From Psychrobacillus sp044762855 (lineage in GTDB: Bacteria; Bacillota; Bacilli; Bacillales_A; Planococcaceae): 64,000 nucleotides of DNA. A program made the translations under genes and the position numbers. Each line of letters begins with the position of its first letter. Positions within the stretch are counted from its first letter, which is position 1. Below the pieces are notes generated by a model. It was not told the origin of the DNA. It saw only the letters and a program-made list of their open reading frames with translations, and ran no database searches. This document shows, piece by piece, positions 33,863 to 42,565 of this stretch. The stretch lies in assembly GCF_044762855.1 (NCBI RefSeq), contig NZ_JBIWFB010000004.1:248001-312000 (forward strand), read 5' to 3'.

Positions 33863-35041
33863 CTATTTATTCAAATAAGCCCAAGCATATTGTGCATATA
33901 ATTCTGCACCAGTAACAAGTGCATCTTCGTCGATATCGAAGTTCCCGTGGTGGTGGGCCCATTCGGTATCTTTTTCAGGGTTTCCGCTTCCTACTAGGGC
34001 AAAGCTTCCAGGAGCTTTCGTTAAGTAAGCAGAGAAGTCTTCCGCACCCATTGTTGGTTTTTCATTGTACACTGCATCAGATCCAAATGCTTCTGCAGTA
34101 ATTTGTTGCACGAGTTGTGCACTTTCTTCCTCATTCACTACTGTATCCGTACCGCGAATGTACTCCACTTCTGCAGTAGCACCATAAACAGCAGCAACAC
34201 TTTCCGCGTATTTCGTAATACTTTTTTCGATATGATCGCGCGTTTCTGGATGGAATGTTCGAACTGTACCTTCGATTTCGGCATTTTCAGCGATTACATT
34301 AAATCTTGTTCCGACAACCATTTTTCCGATAGTAAGAACAGCAGGACTTTGTGGGTCGATCGTTCTTGAGACAACCGTTTGAACATTCATAACAAATGAA
34401 GAAGCAACAATTGCAGCGTCGATACAATCTTCAGGCATTGCCGCATGTCCACCGCGTCCTTGGAATTTCACTTTAATAATATCTGCTGCGGCAAATGAAG
34501 GACCTGGTGAACAGGCCACTTTATTAGTTGGCATTTGAGACCAAATGTGAATACCAAATACATTGTCAACGCCGTCCATTGCACCTTGAGCAACGATTGC
34601 CTTCGCTCCAGCCGCTGCTTCTTCCGCCGGTTGGAATAAGAAACGAACATTACCTGGAAGTTGATCTTTTACATCATTCAAAGCCTTTGCAGCTATCAAT
34701 AACATAGAGGTATGTGCATCATGCCCACAAGCATGCATTTTTCCTTCCGCTTTAGAAGCATAAGGTACATGTGTGTTCAGTTGTTGGATTGGCAATGCGT
34801 CCATATCCGCTCGTAGCGCAACTGTTTTTCCACCTGGAACTGCTTGGATTTCTGCAATTACACCAGTAGGCTCCGTTTTTCGGTAAGGTATGCCAAGCTC
34901 GTCTAAATACTCGCAAACGAAGGCAGTTGTTTTGAATTCTTCAAATGATAATTCAGGTTCACTATGCAGTTTACGACGTACCGCAGTCAATTCTTCACTA
35001 TTATTTGTAATGGAATCTTTTATTTTTTGGTTAATCATCAT
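33863..35041 (-). CDS. M20D-family amidohydrolase (N-acyl-amino-acid hydrolase type)
   Basis: A 392-residue metallopeptidase-like enzyme that removes N-acyl groups from amino acids or related amides. The dinuclear metal site is visible in MHACGHDAH (about residues 103-111), FQPAEEAAAGA (Glu pair) and the late MGAEDFSAYL and AHHHGNFD. Residues 185-290 form the dimerisation lid. It overlaps the upstream carbamoylase-type gene by 4 bp (ATGA) and is third in the permease operon, suggesting it acts on the imported compound or the carbamoylase product. Exact substrate unknown. Confidence 0.9.
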   Translation of the reverse strand: MMINQKIKDSITNNSEELTAVRRKLHSEPELSFEEFKTTAFVCEYLDELGIPYRKTEPTGVIAEIQAVPGGKTVALRADMDALPIQQLNTHVPYASKAEGKMHACGHDAHTSMLLIAAKALNDVKDQLPGNVRFLFQPAEEAAAGAKAIVAQGAMDGVDNVFGIHIWSQMPTNKVACSPGPSFAAADIIKVKFQGRGGHAAMPEDCIDAAIVASSFVMNVQTVVSRTIDPQSPAVLTIGKMVVGTRFNVIAENAEIEGTVRTFHPETRDHIEKSITKYAESVAAVYGATAEVEYIRGTDTVVNEEESAQLVQQITAEAFGSDAVYNEKPTMGAEDFSAYLTKAPGSFALVGSGNPEKDTEWAHHHGNFDIDEDALVTGAELYAQYAWAYLNK

Positions 35042-36270
35042 TCATTTCCCTCCGTTAACTTTAAAGCTGTTTGGAACAAAATATTCGCACCGTTCACAAG
35101 ATGACTTGCATCCGACCATTCCTCGGGACAATGACTAAGCCCGTCTTTACTTGGAATGAAAATCATTCCACAAGCCGTATAATCGGAAAATACCATTGCA
35201 TCATGTCCAGCACCACTATTAATTGAACAATAGGATATATCCAACTCACTGCTCGTTTCCTTAAAAATAGATCGAATATGATCATCCATGTCTTTTGGTG
35301 AAATATATAATAGTTGTTCAATAGAAGTTTGAGTGCCAGTAGCATTTTTGGAAGCAATCAATCCCTCTACTTTTCGCACTGCATTTTGCAAATCCAGTTC
35401 TTTACCAGATCGTATATCTACTGAGAACACCACTTTATCTGGTATAACATTGGAACCGTTTGGAAATACGTGTAACTGTCCAGTAGTAATTACAGTTCCA
35501 TTTCCTTCCTCTATCGCTAGCTTTGGAAACGCGGCAATTACTTCAGCGGCAGCAACTAGAGCATCCGAGCGATGACTCATTGGGGTAGTTCCCGCATGAC
35601 CAGCTCGTCCTTGTATCGTTACTTCTAATTGTGTCAAACCAACAATGGCTTCTACAATCCCAATTGGAATAGCTTTTTCTTCTAATATAGGACCTTGCTC
35701 GATATGAAGTTCGAGAAATGCTTTAATTGTTTTGGAATCTCGTAACTTTTCCTTTGAAGGATCCAAGCCAATGCTAATCATTGCATCTTTGGCTAATATG
35801 CCGTCCTTGTCCGCAAGTACTTTAAAGTCTTCATTGCTCAATAAACCCATCATTCCTCTTGAGCCCATTAATCCACCACCGTAGCGGGATCCTTCCTCTT
35901 CCACAAGAGCAATAATTTCAAGAGGATATGCCGGTTTACATTTATTCTCTTGAAATAATGCGGCAACTTCTAATCCTATTACGACTCCTGCAGTACCATC
36001 ATAAGCACCACCATTTGGAACGGAGTCAAAATGAGAGCCGACGATAACAGAAGGGGCGTTTGGAATCGTTCCTTCTAATTTTCCGAAAATATTTCCAAAC
36101 CCGTCTTCCGAAACAGTAAGACCGTATTCTAGCATCCTATCTTTGATGTAATTTCGAGCACTCAAATCTTCTTTCGAATAAGTAAGTCTTGTTACACCAA
36201 CTCCAGGAGTAGCTGTAAAGTGACTTAATAGTTCAATATGCTGTTCGATTCTTTGTTTATTGGCTAACAT
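35038..36270 (-). CDS. M20-family Zn-dependent hydrolase (allantoate amidohydrolase / N-carbamoylase type)
   Basis: A 410-residue hydrolase of the hydantoinase/carbamoylase family (AllC, AmaB, HyuC). Metal and substrate motifs are VGSHFDSVPNGGAYDGTAGV (about 76-95), EEEGSRYGGGLMGSR, FLELHIEQGP, SGAGHDAM and GLSHCPEEWSD. Such enzymes release ammonia and carbon dioxide from N-carbamoyl compounds such as N-carbamoyl-L-amino acids, allantoate or ureidoglycolate. No other allantoin pathway gene is nearby, so an N-carbamoyl amino acid is my favoured substrate. It is coupled to the next amidohydrolase by a 4-bp overlap. Confidence 0.88.
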   Translation of the reverse strand: MLANKQRIEQHIELLSHFTATPGVGVTRLTYSKEDLSARNYIKDRMLEYGLTVSEDGFGNIFGKLEGTIPNAPSVIVGSHFDSVPNGGAYDGTAGVVIGLEVAALFQENKCKPAYPLEIIALVEEEGSRYGGGLMGSRGMMGLLSNEDFKVLADKDGILAKDAMISIGLDPSKEKLRDSKTIKAFLELHIEQGPILEEKAIPIGIVEAIVGLTQLEVTIQGRAGHAGTTPMSHRSDALVAAAEVIAAFPKLAIEEGNGTVITTGQLHVFPNGSNVIPDKVVFSVDIRSGKELDLQNAVRKVEGLIASKNATGTQTSIEQLLYISPKDMDDHIRSIFKETSSELDISYCSINSGAGHDAMVFSDYTACGMIFIPSKDGLSHCPEEWSDASHLVNGANILFQTALKLTEGNE

Positions 36271-36285
36271 ACTAACATTCCTTTC

Positions 36286-37470
36286 TTATAAAAATCCTAC
36301 GAAAATACCTGCTAGTATTACAGAAACAATGGTTACGCTTATAAATCCACCTACAAGCATTGGTGCAAGCATATGATCTGTCAATGCTTTACGTTCTTTT
36401 TCATCGTGAGTTAAAGAGTTAATTACTTCATTTGTAATAATATAATCTGCTGGAAACCCATATAATGCAGTTAAAGAAATTGCGAACGCCATATTTTTAC
36501 TTACTTTAAGCATTTTTCCGATAATGAAGGAGAAAATGTACATTCCGATAACCCCTAAGATGATTGTTCCAATTAGTGGATAAAGAATATCAACAATCAT
36601 AGACGGCGTGGCAGTTTTTAGCCCATCAAATACGAAGAGCATTAAAACCATTACACATAATCCAAAGCCATTTGCTTTTTGCAATACATGACGCTCTAAA
36701 AAGCCAACGCTTTTTGCGATAATACCAAACAATAAACAAAGAACATAAGGACTTACTGTCACGATTGGTGCTAATAATGTAGAAACAAGATAAGCAAGGA
36801 AGCCTACAAGGGCAAGACGGAAAAACTTAAAATATTCCGTATTGTACTGTTTAGGCATTTTGCGGAACATTTTTAGTTCTTCTACTTCTTCAGAAGAAGT
36901 AGAGGCTTGTCCTGTTGAAGCTAACTCCCCTTTGCGAAACTTCTCAAGAAGCATTTTCCCTTCCTTCTTAAGTGCAATAGACGTTAATGGATAGCCGGCA
37001 AATCCCTGCATCACGTAAATAACGATTGCGAAAACAGAAAGAGTCGTTAAACCTGCGTTTGCAGCACCTTCTGACATAATTAGAGCAGATACAATTCCTC
37101 CTACTAAAGGTGGAATAGCAACAATGATTGTTTCAACTCCAAACAGAAATGTTCCAATTCCAAATAGAGCAGCAATAATCCCTAAAATTCCAGCAAGAGA
37201 AATTAGAATTGTTTTCCACTGTTCTTTTAATTGCTGTATAGAAAGTAAAGTACCCATATTTGTAATAAGCAAATAAATCATCATTGTAGCAACAACAGGT
37301 GGTACACCAGCAGTAGCTACAATATCTTGTGGAAAGAATGTCCAATATCCGATAAGGAAAAGAACGGCGGATACGAAAACGGAAGGAATCCAGGCCTTTG
37401 TACGAGTTGAAACTAGATCTCCTATGAATAAAATCGCGATAACGATTACTAGTGCGAGCATTTGAGACAT
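36286..37470 (-). CDS. Predicted multi-pass permease of the M20 operon
   Basis: A 394-residue protein with about ten to twelve hydrophobic segments and a charged cytoplasmic loop at about residues 175-210. The two halves look alike (each has a GG/GP-rich re-entrant-type segment), as in GltS-like sodium symporters, but I cannot name the family. As first gene of an operon with two M20 amidohydrolases, it probably imports their substrate. The start MSQMLALV at 37470 is chosen because AAAGGGG lies nine bases upstream; the frame extends 13 codons further without a ribosome-binding site. Confidence 0.75.
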   Translation of the reverse strand: MSQMLALVIVIAILFIGDLVSTRTKAWIPSVFVSAVLFLIGYWTFFPQDIVATAGVPPVVATMMIYLLITNMGTLLSIQQLKEQWKTILISLAGILGIIAALFGIGTFLFGVETIIVAIPPLVGGIVSALIMSEGAANAGLTTLSVFAIVIYVMQGFAGYPLTSIALKKEGKMLLEKFRKGELASTGQASTSSEEVEELKMFRKMPKQYNTEYFKFFRLALVGFLAYLVSTLLAPIVTVSPYVLCLLFGIIAKSVGFLERHVLQKANGFGLCVMVLMLFVFDGLKTATPSMIVDILYPLIGTIILGVIGMYIFSFIIGKMLKVSKNMAFAISLTALYGFPADYIITNEVINSLTHDEKERKALTDHMLAPMLVGGFISVTIVSVILAGIFVGFL

Positions 37471-37607
37471 AATAGTTGCCCCTTTCTGATAATAAAGAAT
37501 TGTCAACATAATATCACGATTAAGAAGTATATAATATATTTCAGAAAAATTAGTTTTTTTAATTGGAAATGTAAGTGTTTACTTGTTTTAAGGTATTTAT
37601 TTTCAAA

Positions 37608-37640
37608 TAAAAAAGCAACTCTGGATGTCCAGAGTTGCCT
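37608..37640 (-). terminator. Terminator of the yceI-family gene
   Basis: GCAACTCTGGA and TCCAGAGTTGC form a perfect 11-bp stem; on the reverse strand it runs into TTTTTT. Confidence 0.85.
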
Positions 37641-37655
37641 TAGTGATAATTTAAA

Positions 37656-38183
37656 TTATTGAGCTGGATTTAATTGAAGCTCAACATTGATTTTGATGTC
37701 GTCTCCAACTAATACGCCACCAGTTTCTAACGCTTGGTTCCAAGTTAAATCAAATTCTTTACGACTGATTTTAGTTTCCGCATTGAACGCCACAACTTCT
37801 ACGCCCCATGGGTTTGTGCCTTTACCGCCGTATTCCACTTCAAATGTTACTGGTTTAGTTTCGCCTTTAATCGTCATATCGCCTGTTACATTGTATTCAC
37901 CATCATCTGTTTTTTTGATGTCTGTTGCAACGAATTTAATGTTTGGGAAAGCTTCTGTGTCAAAGAAATCAGCACCACGTAAGTGATTGTCGCGATCTTC
38001 GTTGTTTGTAGTAATCGATTTCACATCGATGTCAAAGCTGATTGTTGCGCCAGTTAAATCTTCAGCGTTTCCTTCTAAATCAGCAGTAAAGTTAGTGAAA
38101 GATCCTTTTACTTTTGAAACCATCATGTGTTTTACAGAAAAGTCGATACTAGAATGTGCAGCGTCCAAATTAAATTTTGTCAT
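37656..38183 (-). CDS. YceI-family lipid-binding protein, cytoplasmic
   Basis: A 175-residue YceI-like protein, a lipocalin-type barrel that binds polyprenyl or other lipids. Conserved features are LDAAHSSIDFSVKHMMVSKVKG near the N terminus, the DRDNHLRGADFFD motif and GVEVVAFNAETKISRKEF. It has no signal peptide, unlike the E. coli protein. The start at 38183 is preceded by GAGGAGGAAA; the upstream extension is spurious. Its promoter region holds an unusual dyad, and a redox-type HxlR regulator gene lies next door. Confidence 0.9.
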   Translation of the reverse strand: MTKFNLDAAHSSIDFSVKHMMVSKVKGSFTNFTADLEGNAEDLTGATISFDIDVKSITTNNEDRDNHLRGADFFDTEAFPNIKFVATDIKKTDDGEYNVTGDMTIKGETKPVTFEVEYGGKGTNPWGVEVVAFNAETKISRKEFDLTWNQALETGGVLVGDDIKINVELQLNPAQ

Positions 38184-38217
38184 TTTAATTTCCTCCTCAG
38201 GATTTCTTGTTTTTCTT

Positions 38218-38268
38218 AGTATAAAACATATTTGTTTTGAAATCAAGATGTTTTATTTCGAAACAAAT
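38218..38268 (-). promoter_or_regulatory. Promoter of yceI-family gene with 14-bp inverted repeat
   Basis: Read on the reverse strand, TTGATT (38241-38246) and TATACT (38218-38223) are spaced 17 bp. Arms ATTTGTTTTGAAAT (38230-38243) and ATTTCGAAACAAAT (38255-38268) form an inverted repeat with 13 of 14 matches that covers the -35 and spacer. A repressor bound here would occlude the promoter. I do not know its owner; the neighbouring HxlR protein is one candidate. Confidence 0.7.
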
Positions 38269-38385
38269 AAAAATACCTAAACAATTTTCTTTACCCTATT
38301 TGTAAAGTATTAATCTACAAGTTACTTTATGTAACTAACTTTAGATTAATACAGTACTTACGTCAAGTAATTAAATTACTGTTAT

Positions 38386-38627
38386 TTTACAAAAAAATAA
38401 TATAGGCGTATAATAGGTTTAACTTAATTCAGCAAAAGTCTCCCACTTATATGGGTGATGAGCATGTATAGCAAGAGTAGGATTCGATAGGGGTTCACAA
38501 AATCTTGCTGAATAAAGTTAAAGCCTCCGGCGGATGCCACAGATTTTTTAGGGGAATTTCTCGAGCGAGCTCGAGAAAAATCTGGGCGCAAATACGCTAA
38601 AGGCGAATTTGATTTGAGGTGAAACAA
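38386..38627 (+). promoter_or_regulatory. Promoter and long structured leader of the hxlR gene
   Basis: TTTACA (38386-38391) and TATAAT (38409-38414) are spaced 17 bp, so transcription should begin near 38421. About 200 nt of leader follows with clear pairings. AACTTAATTCAGCAA near 38420-38434 can pair with TTGCTGAATAAAGTT near 38504-38518 as a closing stem. CAGATTTTT (from about 38540) pairs with AAAAATCTG (to about 38584), enclosing a CTCGAGC-GAGCTCGAG hairpin. The rest is G-rich and internally complementary. It could be a cis-regulatory RNA or an inserted dispersed repeat. Confidence 0.55.
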
Positions 38628-38933
38628 ATGAAAGAAACATTATTATGTCCACGTTTAGCGAAGGCAATGGAGTTGCTCGGAAAAAGATGGACTGCCTTAA
38701 TTATTTTTCAATTAATTGATGGAGCGAAACGATTTAATGAAATCGAGTCGTCTCTTCCTATAAGTGGTCGATTACTTTCAGAGCGTTTAAAAGAGCTGGA
38801 AAAAGAAGGCTTAGTAGAAAGAACTGTGTTCTCGGAAGTTCCTGTACGTGTGGAATATAATTTAACTGCCAAAGGATATGCGCTAAAAGATGTAGTTGAT
38901 GGAATTGAATCTTGGTCTAAGGAATGGTTCTAA
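38628..38933 (+). CDS. HxlR-family redox regulator, YodB-like
   Basis: A 101-residue winged-helix regulator. MKETLLCPRLAKAMELLGKR and SGRLLSERLKELEKEGLVER are close in layout to B. subtilis YodB and CatR, which sense quinones and diamide through one N-terminal cysteine (Cys6 in YodB). The cysteine here is Cys7 and is the only one in the protein. Thiol sensing is therefore likely by analogy. The start at 38628 follows GAGGTGA; an in-frame GTG at 38619 overlaps that site. A structured leader precedes it. Confidence 0.88.
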   Translation: MKETLLCPRLAKAMELLGKRWTALIIFQLIDGAKRFNEIESSLPISGRLLSERLKELEKEGLVERTVFSEVPVRVEYNLTAKGYALKDVVDGIESWSKEWF

Positions 38934-39012
38934 CAATTTTGCTTGAAAAATAAAGTGCAAGCACGCATACTATGGAAAGGTATAAGGTTAATGGAGAAAG
39001 GATTGGCTATTT

Positions 39013-39933
39013 TTGGCTAAAGAACAATGGTATCAAGATTTAATAACACAACTAGATCCGATGAACGTAAAAATAGATGAAGCATTGAATTTGCACACAA
39101 TGACACGTATGGGCGGTGTTGCAGATATATTTGTAACTCCTGACACGGAGAACGAAGCTGCATTCACGGTTCAATATGCGTATAAAAATGATATTCCCTT
39201 ATTGCTATTAGGAAATGGATCTAATATGGTTGTTCGTGATGGCGGGGTGCGTGGTATTGTACTTCGTTTGGAAAAGCTGAACAAAATCACGATAAAAGGA
39301 AACAGAGTGATTGCAGAAAGTGGAGCAGATATTATCGATGTTTCTAGAGCGGTTGCAAGTGAGACACTAACTGGCTTAGAATTCGCGTGCGGTATTCCTG
39401 GTTCAATCGGTGGTGCAATGGCGATGAATGCTGGTGCATATGGTGGAGAGATTCAAGATGTAATCGTTCAATCAACTGTCTTAACACCAAGTGGTGAAAA
39501 GCTTGTTCTGTCAAAAGAAGAGCTCGAACTTGGCTACCGTAAAAGTATTATTACAAAAAAAGGGTATTATGTATTATCCGCTGAGTTTGAATTGGCTCCT
39601 GGTAATAAGGAAGAAATCGATGCAAAAATTGCTGATTTAACATTCCAACGAGAATCCAAGCAACCGCTCGAATATCCATCCGCAGGTAGTGTCTTCAAAC
39701 GTCCACCTGGTTATTTTGCAGGAAAGCTTATTCAAGATAGCGGACTGCAAGGAAAAGGATACGGTGGAGCAGAAGTTTCTACAAAGCATGCAGGTTTTAT
39801 TATTAATAAAAATAATGCCACTGCCACTGATTATATTAGCACAATCGAAATGGTGAAAGCAGCAGTAAAGAAAAATTTCGATGTGGAGTTAGAACTTGAA
39901 GTAAAAATAGTTGGAGAAAACGCAGACCTGTGA
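39013..39933 (+). CDS. murB: UDP-N-acetylenolpyruvoylglucosamine reductase
   Basis: MurB reduces the enolpyruvyl group to lactate in UDP-MurNAc synthesis, using FAD and NADPH, in the cytoplasm. It is a type II MurB of 306 residues. The FAD-binding LLGNGSNMVVRDGGVRGIV and CGIPGSIGGAMAMNAGAYG segments are clear, as are YRKS (catalytic Tyr/Arg region) and PSAGSVFKRP with the proton-donor serine. Translation starts at TTG, with GGAGAAAGGA ten bases upstream. It ends at a remarkable palindromic terminator. Confidence 0.96.
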   Translation: MAKEQWYQDLITQLDPMNVKIDEALNLHTMTRMGGVADIFVTPDTENEAAFTVQYAYKNDIPLLLLGNGSNMVVRDGGVRGIVLRLEKLNKITIKGNRVIAESGADIIDVSRAVASETLTGLEFACGIPGSIGGAMAMNAGAYGGEIQDVIVQSTVLTPSGEKLVLSKEELELGYRKSIITKKGYYVLSAEFELAPGNKEEIDAKIADLTFQRESKQPLEYPSAGSVFKRPPGYFAGKLIQDSGLQGKGYGGAEVSTKHAGFIINKNNATATDYISTIEMVKAAVKKNFDVELELEVKIVGENADL

Positions 39934-39941
39934 AGGTATAT

Positions 39942-39997
39942 ACGTCCCTGTGCAGCAAACAATTCTGAATTGTTTGCTGCACAGGGACGTTTTTTTC
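39942..39997 (+). terminator. Perfect palindromic terminator after murB
   Basis: Two perfect 24-base arms (beginning ACGTCCCTGTGCAGCAAACA) surround one central T at 39942-39990, followed by a T-run. The same palindrome with small changes occurs at 46402-46446. Confidence 0.88.
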
Positions 39998-40079
39998 ATT
40001 CAAATATATATTTGAATGACCTTGCTATTGGAATAGTTTGAACATATAATGAAAATAACAATCAAACGACTATTTGAAT
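39998..40079 (+). promoter_or_regulatory. cad operon promoter with two CadC-type operators
   Basis: TTGCTA (40022-40027) and TATAAT (40045-40050) are spaced 17 bp. A perfect palindrome ATTCAAATATATATTTGAAT (39998-40017) lies upstream, and ATCAAACGACTATTTGAAT (40061-40079) lies at the expected transcription start. Both resemble the TCAAAT-type dyads bound by CadC, so metal-free CadC should repress from both sides. Confidence 0.75.
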
Positions 40080-40090
40080 GAGGTGAAAAT

Positions 40091-40465
40091 ATGCAAACGA
40101 AAGATATGTGTGAGGTAACAAAAGCAAACGAAAATGTAGTATTTTCTGTGAAACAGCAACTTCCGGATGTAACGAACGTTGCGAAAATTTTTAAAGCATT
40201 AGCTGATGAGACACGTTTAAAAATTGCGTATGCACTAACAATAGAAGAAGAACTCTGTGTGTGTGATGTGAGTGAAATAATTAGTTCCTCTACCGCCACC
40301 GCATCACATCACTTACGCTATTTACGCGATCTGTCACTAGCCAAATCTGAAAGAAAAGGAAAGTTAGTTTATTACTCATTAGCGGATCATCATGTGAATC
40401 AGTTAGTGAAAATTGCATATGAACACGCGATGGAAGAGGGGGAGAAGATTGGAGAAAGCAACTAA
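40091..40465 (+). CDS. cadC: ArsR/SmtB-family metal-sensing repressor CadC
   Basis: A 124-residue repressor that leaves DNA on binding cadmium, lead or zinc. Metal ligands of the CadC alpha3N site are recognisable: Cys7 in the N-terminal arm and ELCVCDV with Cys56 and Cys58. The winged helix follows, with TATASHHLRYL as recognition helix. Cys11 of the staphylococcal protein is not conserved. The gene overlaps the efflux ATPase by 17 bp, and matching operators lie upstream. Confidence 0.92.
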   Translation: MQTKDMCEVTKANENVVFSVKQQLPDVTNVAKIFKALADETRLKIAYALTIEEELCVCDVSEIISSSTATASHHLRYLRDLSLAKSERKGKLVYYSLADHHVNQLVKIAYEHAMEEGEKIGESN

Positions 40466-42545
40466 AAAAGAGTATCGCTTAGAGAATCTTTCATGTGCCA
40501 ACTGTGCGATGAAATTTGAAAATAATATAAAAAGCCTCGCAAATGTGGAAGAGGCAATCGTAAATTTTGGTGCTTCTAAAGTTGCTGTTATTGGCAATGT
40601 CACTGTAGAAGACATTGAAAAGGCAGGTGCTTTTGACGGCATTAAAGTAGCACCGCTTAAACAGCGAAAACAAGAAACAACGCCATTTTTCAAACGGAAA
40701 GAAAATGTCGTTACAGCCATTTCCTTTCTCTTTTTAGTGATTGGAATTGTCGTTTCGTTTATGTATGAAGAAACGCATCCCCTTGCGATTGGCTTGTTTG
40801 TTATCGCCATTGTAGTTGGTGGATATGATATGTTCAAAAGTGGGTTGTTGAATTTATCACGCTTTTATTTTGATATGAAAACGCTTATGACGATTGCGAT
40901 TATTGGTGCAGCGATTATTGGTGAGTGGCGTGAAGGTGCGGTTGTTGTGTTTTTATTCGCAGTTAGTGAAGCATTAGAAGCCTACTCGATGAATAAAGCG
41001 CGTCAATCAATCAGCCAATTAATAGACATAGCACCTCCTTCGGCAACGATTCGCAGGGACGGCCAATTAGTAGAGATTGATACGGAATTTATTCAAATAA
41101 ATGATGTGTTAATCGTAAAGCCAGGGCAAAAGATTGCCATGGATGGGATTGTTTTGAATGGGGCTTCATCGGTCAACCAAGCTTCGATTACAGGAGAGGC
41201 AGTACCTGTCTATAAAGCGACTGGAGACGAAGTGTTTGCTGGAACTTTAAACGAAGAAGGTTCGTTAGAAGTCAAAGTAACGAAAAGAGTGGAAGATACA
41301 ACGATTGCAAAAATTATTCACTTAGTAGAGGAAGCGCAAGCAGAAAAAGCACCTTCCCAAAAGTTTGTTGATAAATTTGCTAAATATTATACCCCTGTCA
41401 TTATTGCCATTGCTTTTTTAGTAGCAATTGTACCACCTCTATTTGGTGGTGATTGGCAAACATGGATTTACCAAGGACTTGCGGTATTAGTAGTAGGATG
41501 TCCTTGTGCATTAGTTGTATCCACACCGGTAGCCATCGTAACAGCTATCGGAAATGCAGCGAAGCAAGGTGTGCTTATTAAAGGTGGGATACACTTAGAA
41601 GAAATCGGACGTATACGAGCAATTGCTTTTGATAAAACGGGAACTTTAACAAAAGGGTATCCAGAAGTAACAGTTGTCGAGTCAGAAAATCCACATGATC
41701 TGCTACAAAAAGTGATGTCTATCGAAACATATTCGGGGCATCCACTAGCACAAGCAATTGTGAAATACGGTTCAGAGAAGCATATACACGCTTTGGAAGT
41801 CGAAAATTTTCAGTCTATTACTGGTAAAGGAGCAGAAGGGATCGTCCATGGGAAGAAATGGTCAGTAGGCAGTGTGGCATGGATTCTTTCTGTCAGTACT
41901 GTTCCGAGTGAAGTAATTGCGCGTACAGAACAATTGCAATCAGAAGGAAATACAGTAATGCTTGCAGTAGAGGATGGACAATATAAAGGGTTTATTGCAG
42001 TAGCAGACCCTATTCGTACGACAAGCAAGAAAGTGCTACAAGATCTTAAAAGTGCAGGTATCAAACATACGGTTATGCTTACAGGCGATGACAAACGAAC
42101 GGCAAATGCCATTGCTGCTAAACTTGGAATGACAGATGTAGAAGCAAATCTCATGCCTGAACAAAAGCTAACAGCTATTAAAGCGTTAAAAGAAAAATAT
42201 AGAGCCGTTGCAATGGTCGGAGACGGAGTAAATGATGCACCAGCACTTGCTGCAGCTTCTGTAGGAATTGCGATGGGTGGAGCAGGAACAGATGCGGCAC
42301 TCGAAACTGCAGATGTTGCATTAATGGCAGATGATTTAGAAAAGCTTCCATATACGATACGATTAAGTCGAAAAGCATTGCATATTATTAAAGAAAATAT
42401 TATGTTTGCTTTAGGGTTAAAGATTATTGCGCTTTTGCTCATCATTCCAGGGTGGTTAACATTATGGATTGCCATTTTCGCGGATATGGGTGCAACATTA
42501 CTCGTAGTGCTAAATTCGTTGCGACTATTAAAAGTGCATAAATAG
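40449..42545 (+). CDS. cadA: Cadmium/zinc-exporting P1B-type ATPase CadA
   Basis: A 698-residue heavy-metal efflux pump. One N-terminal HMA domain has the metal-binding CANC (residues 16-19). The transmembrane metal site CPC is in VVGCPCALVVS, the phosphorylated aspartate in DKTGT, and MVGDGVNDAPALA marks the hinge. CPC and a single HMA domain fit Cd/Zn/Pb export. Translation probably starts at the TTG at 40449 after GAGGGGGAGAAG, inside the end of cadC, which implies coupling. The frame extends upstream without a better start. Confidence 0.93.
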   Translation: MEKATKKEYRLENLSCANCAMKFENNIKSLANVEEAIVNFGASKVAVIGNVTVEDIEKAGAFDGIKVAPLKQRKQETTPFFKRKENVVTAISFLFLVIGIVVSFMYEETHPLAIGLFVIAIVVGGYDMFKSGLLNLSRFYFDMKTLMTIAIIGAAIIGEWREGAVVVFLFAVSEALEAYSMNKARQSISQLIDIAPPSATIRRDGQLVEIDTEFIQINDVLIVKPGQKIAMDGIVLNGASSVNQASITGEAVPVYKATGDEVFAGTLNEEGSLEVKVTKRVEDTTIAKIIHLVEEAQAEKAPSQKFVDKFAKYYTPVIIAIAFLVAIVPPLFGGDWQTWIYQGLAVLVVGCPCALVVSTPVAIVTAIGNAAKQGVLIKGGIHLEEIGRIRAIAFDKTGTLTKGYPEVTVVESENPHDLLQKVMSIETYSGHPLAQAIVKYGSEKHIHALEVENFQSITGKGAEGIVHGKKWSVGSVAWILSVSTVPSEVIARTEQLQSEGNTVMLAVEDGQYKGFIAVADPIRTTSKKVLQDLKSAGIKHTVMLTGDDKRTANAIAAKLGMTDVEANLMPEQKLTAIKALKEKYRAVAMVGDGVNDAPALAAASVGIAMGGAGTDAALETADVALMADDLEKLPYTIRLSRKALHIIKENIMFALGLKIIALLLIIPGWLTLWIAIFADMGATLLVVLNSLRLLKVHK

Positions 42546-42565
42546 TACGTTCGGAGGGATATAAA

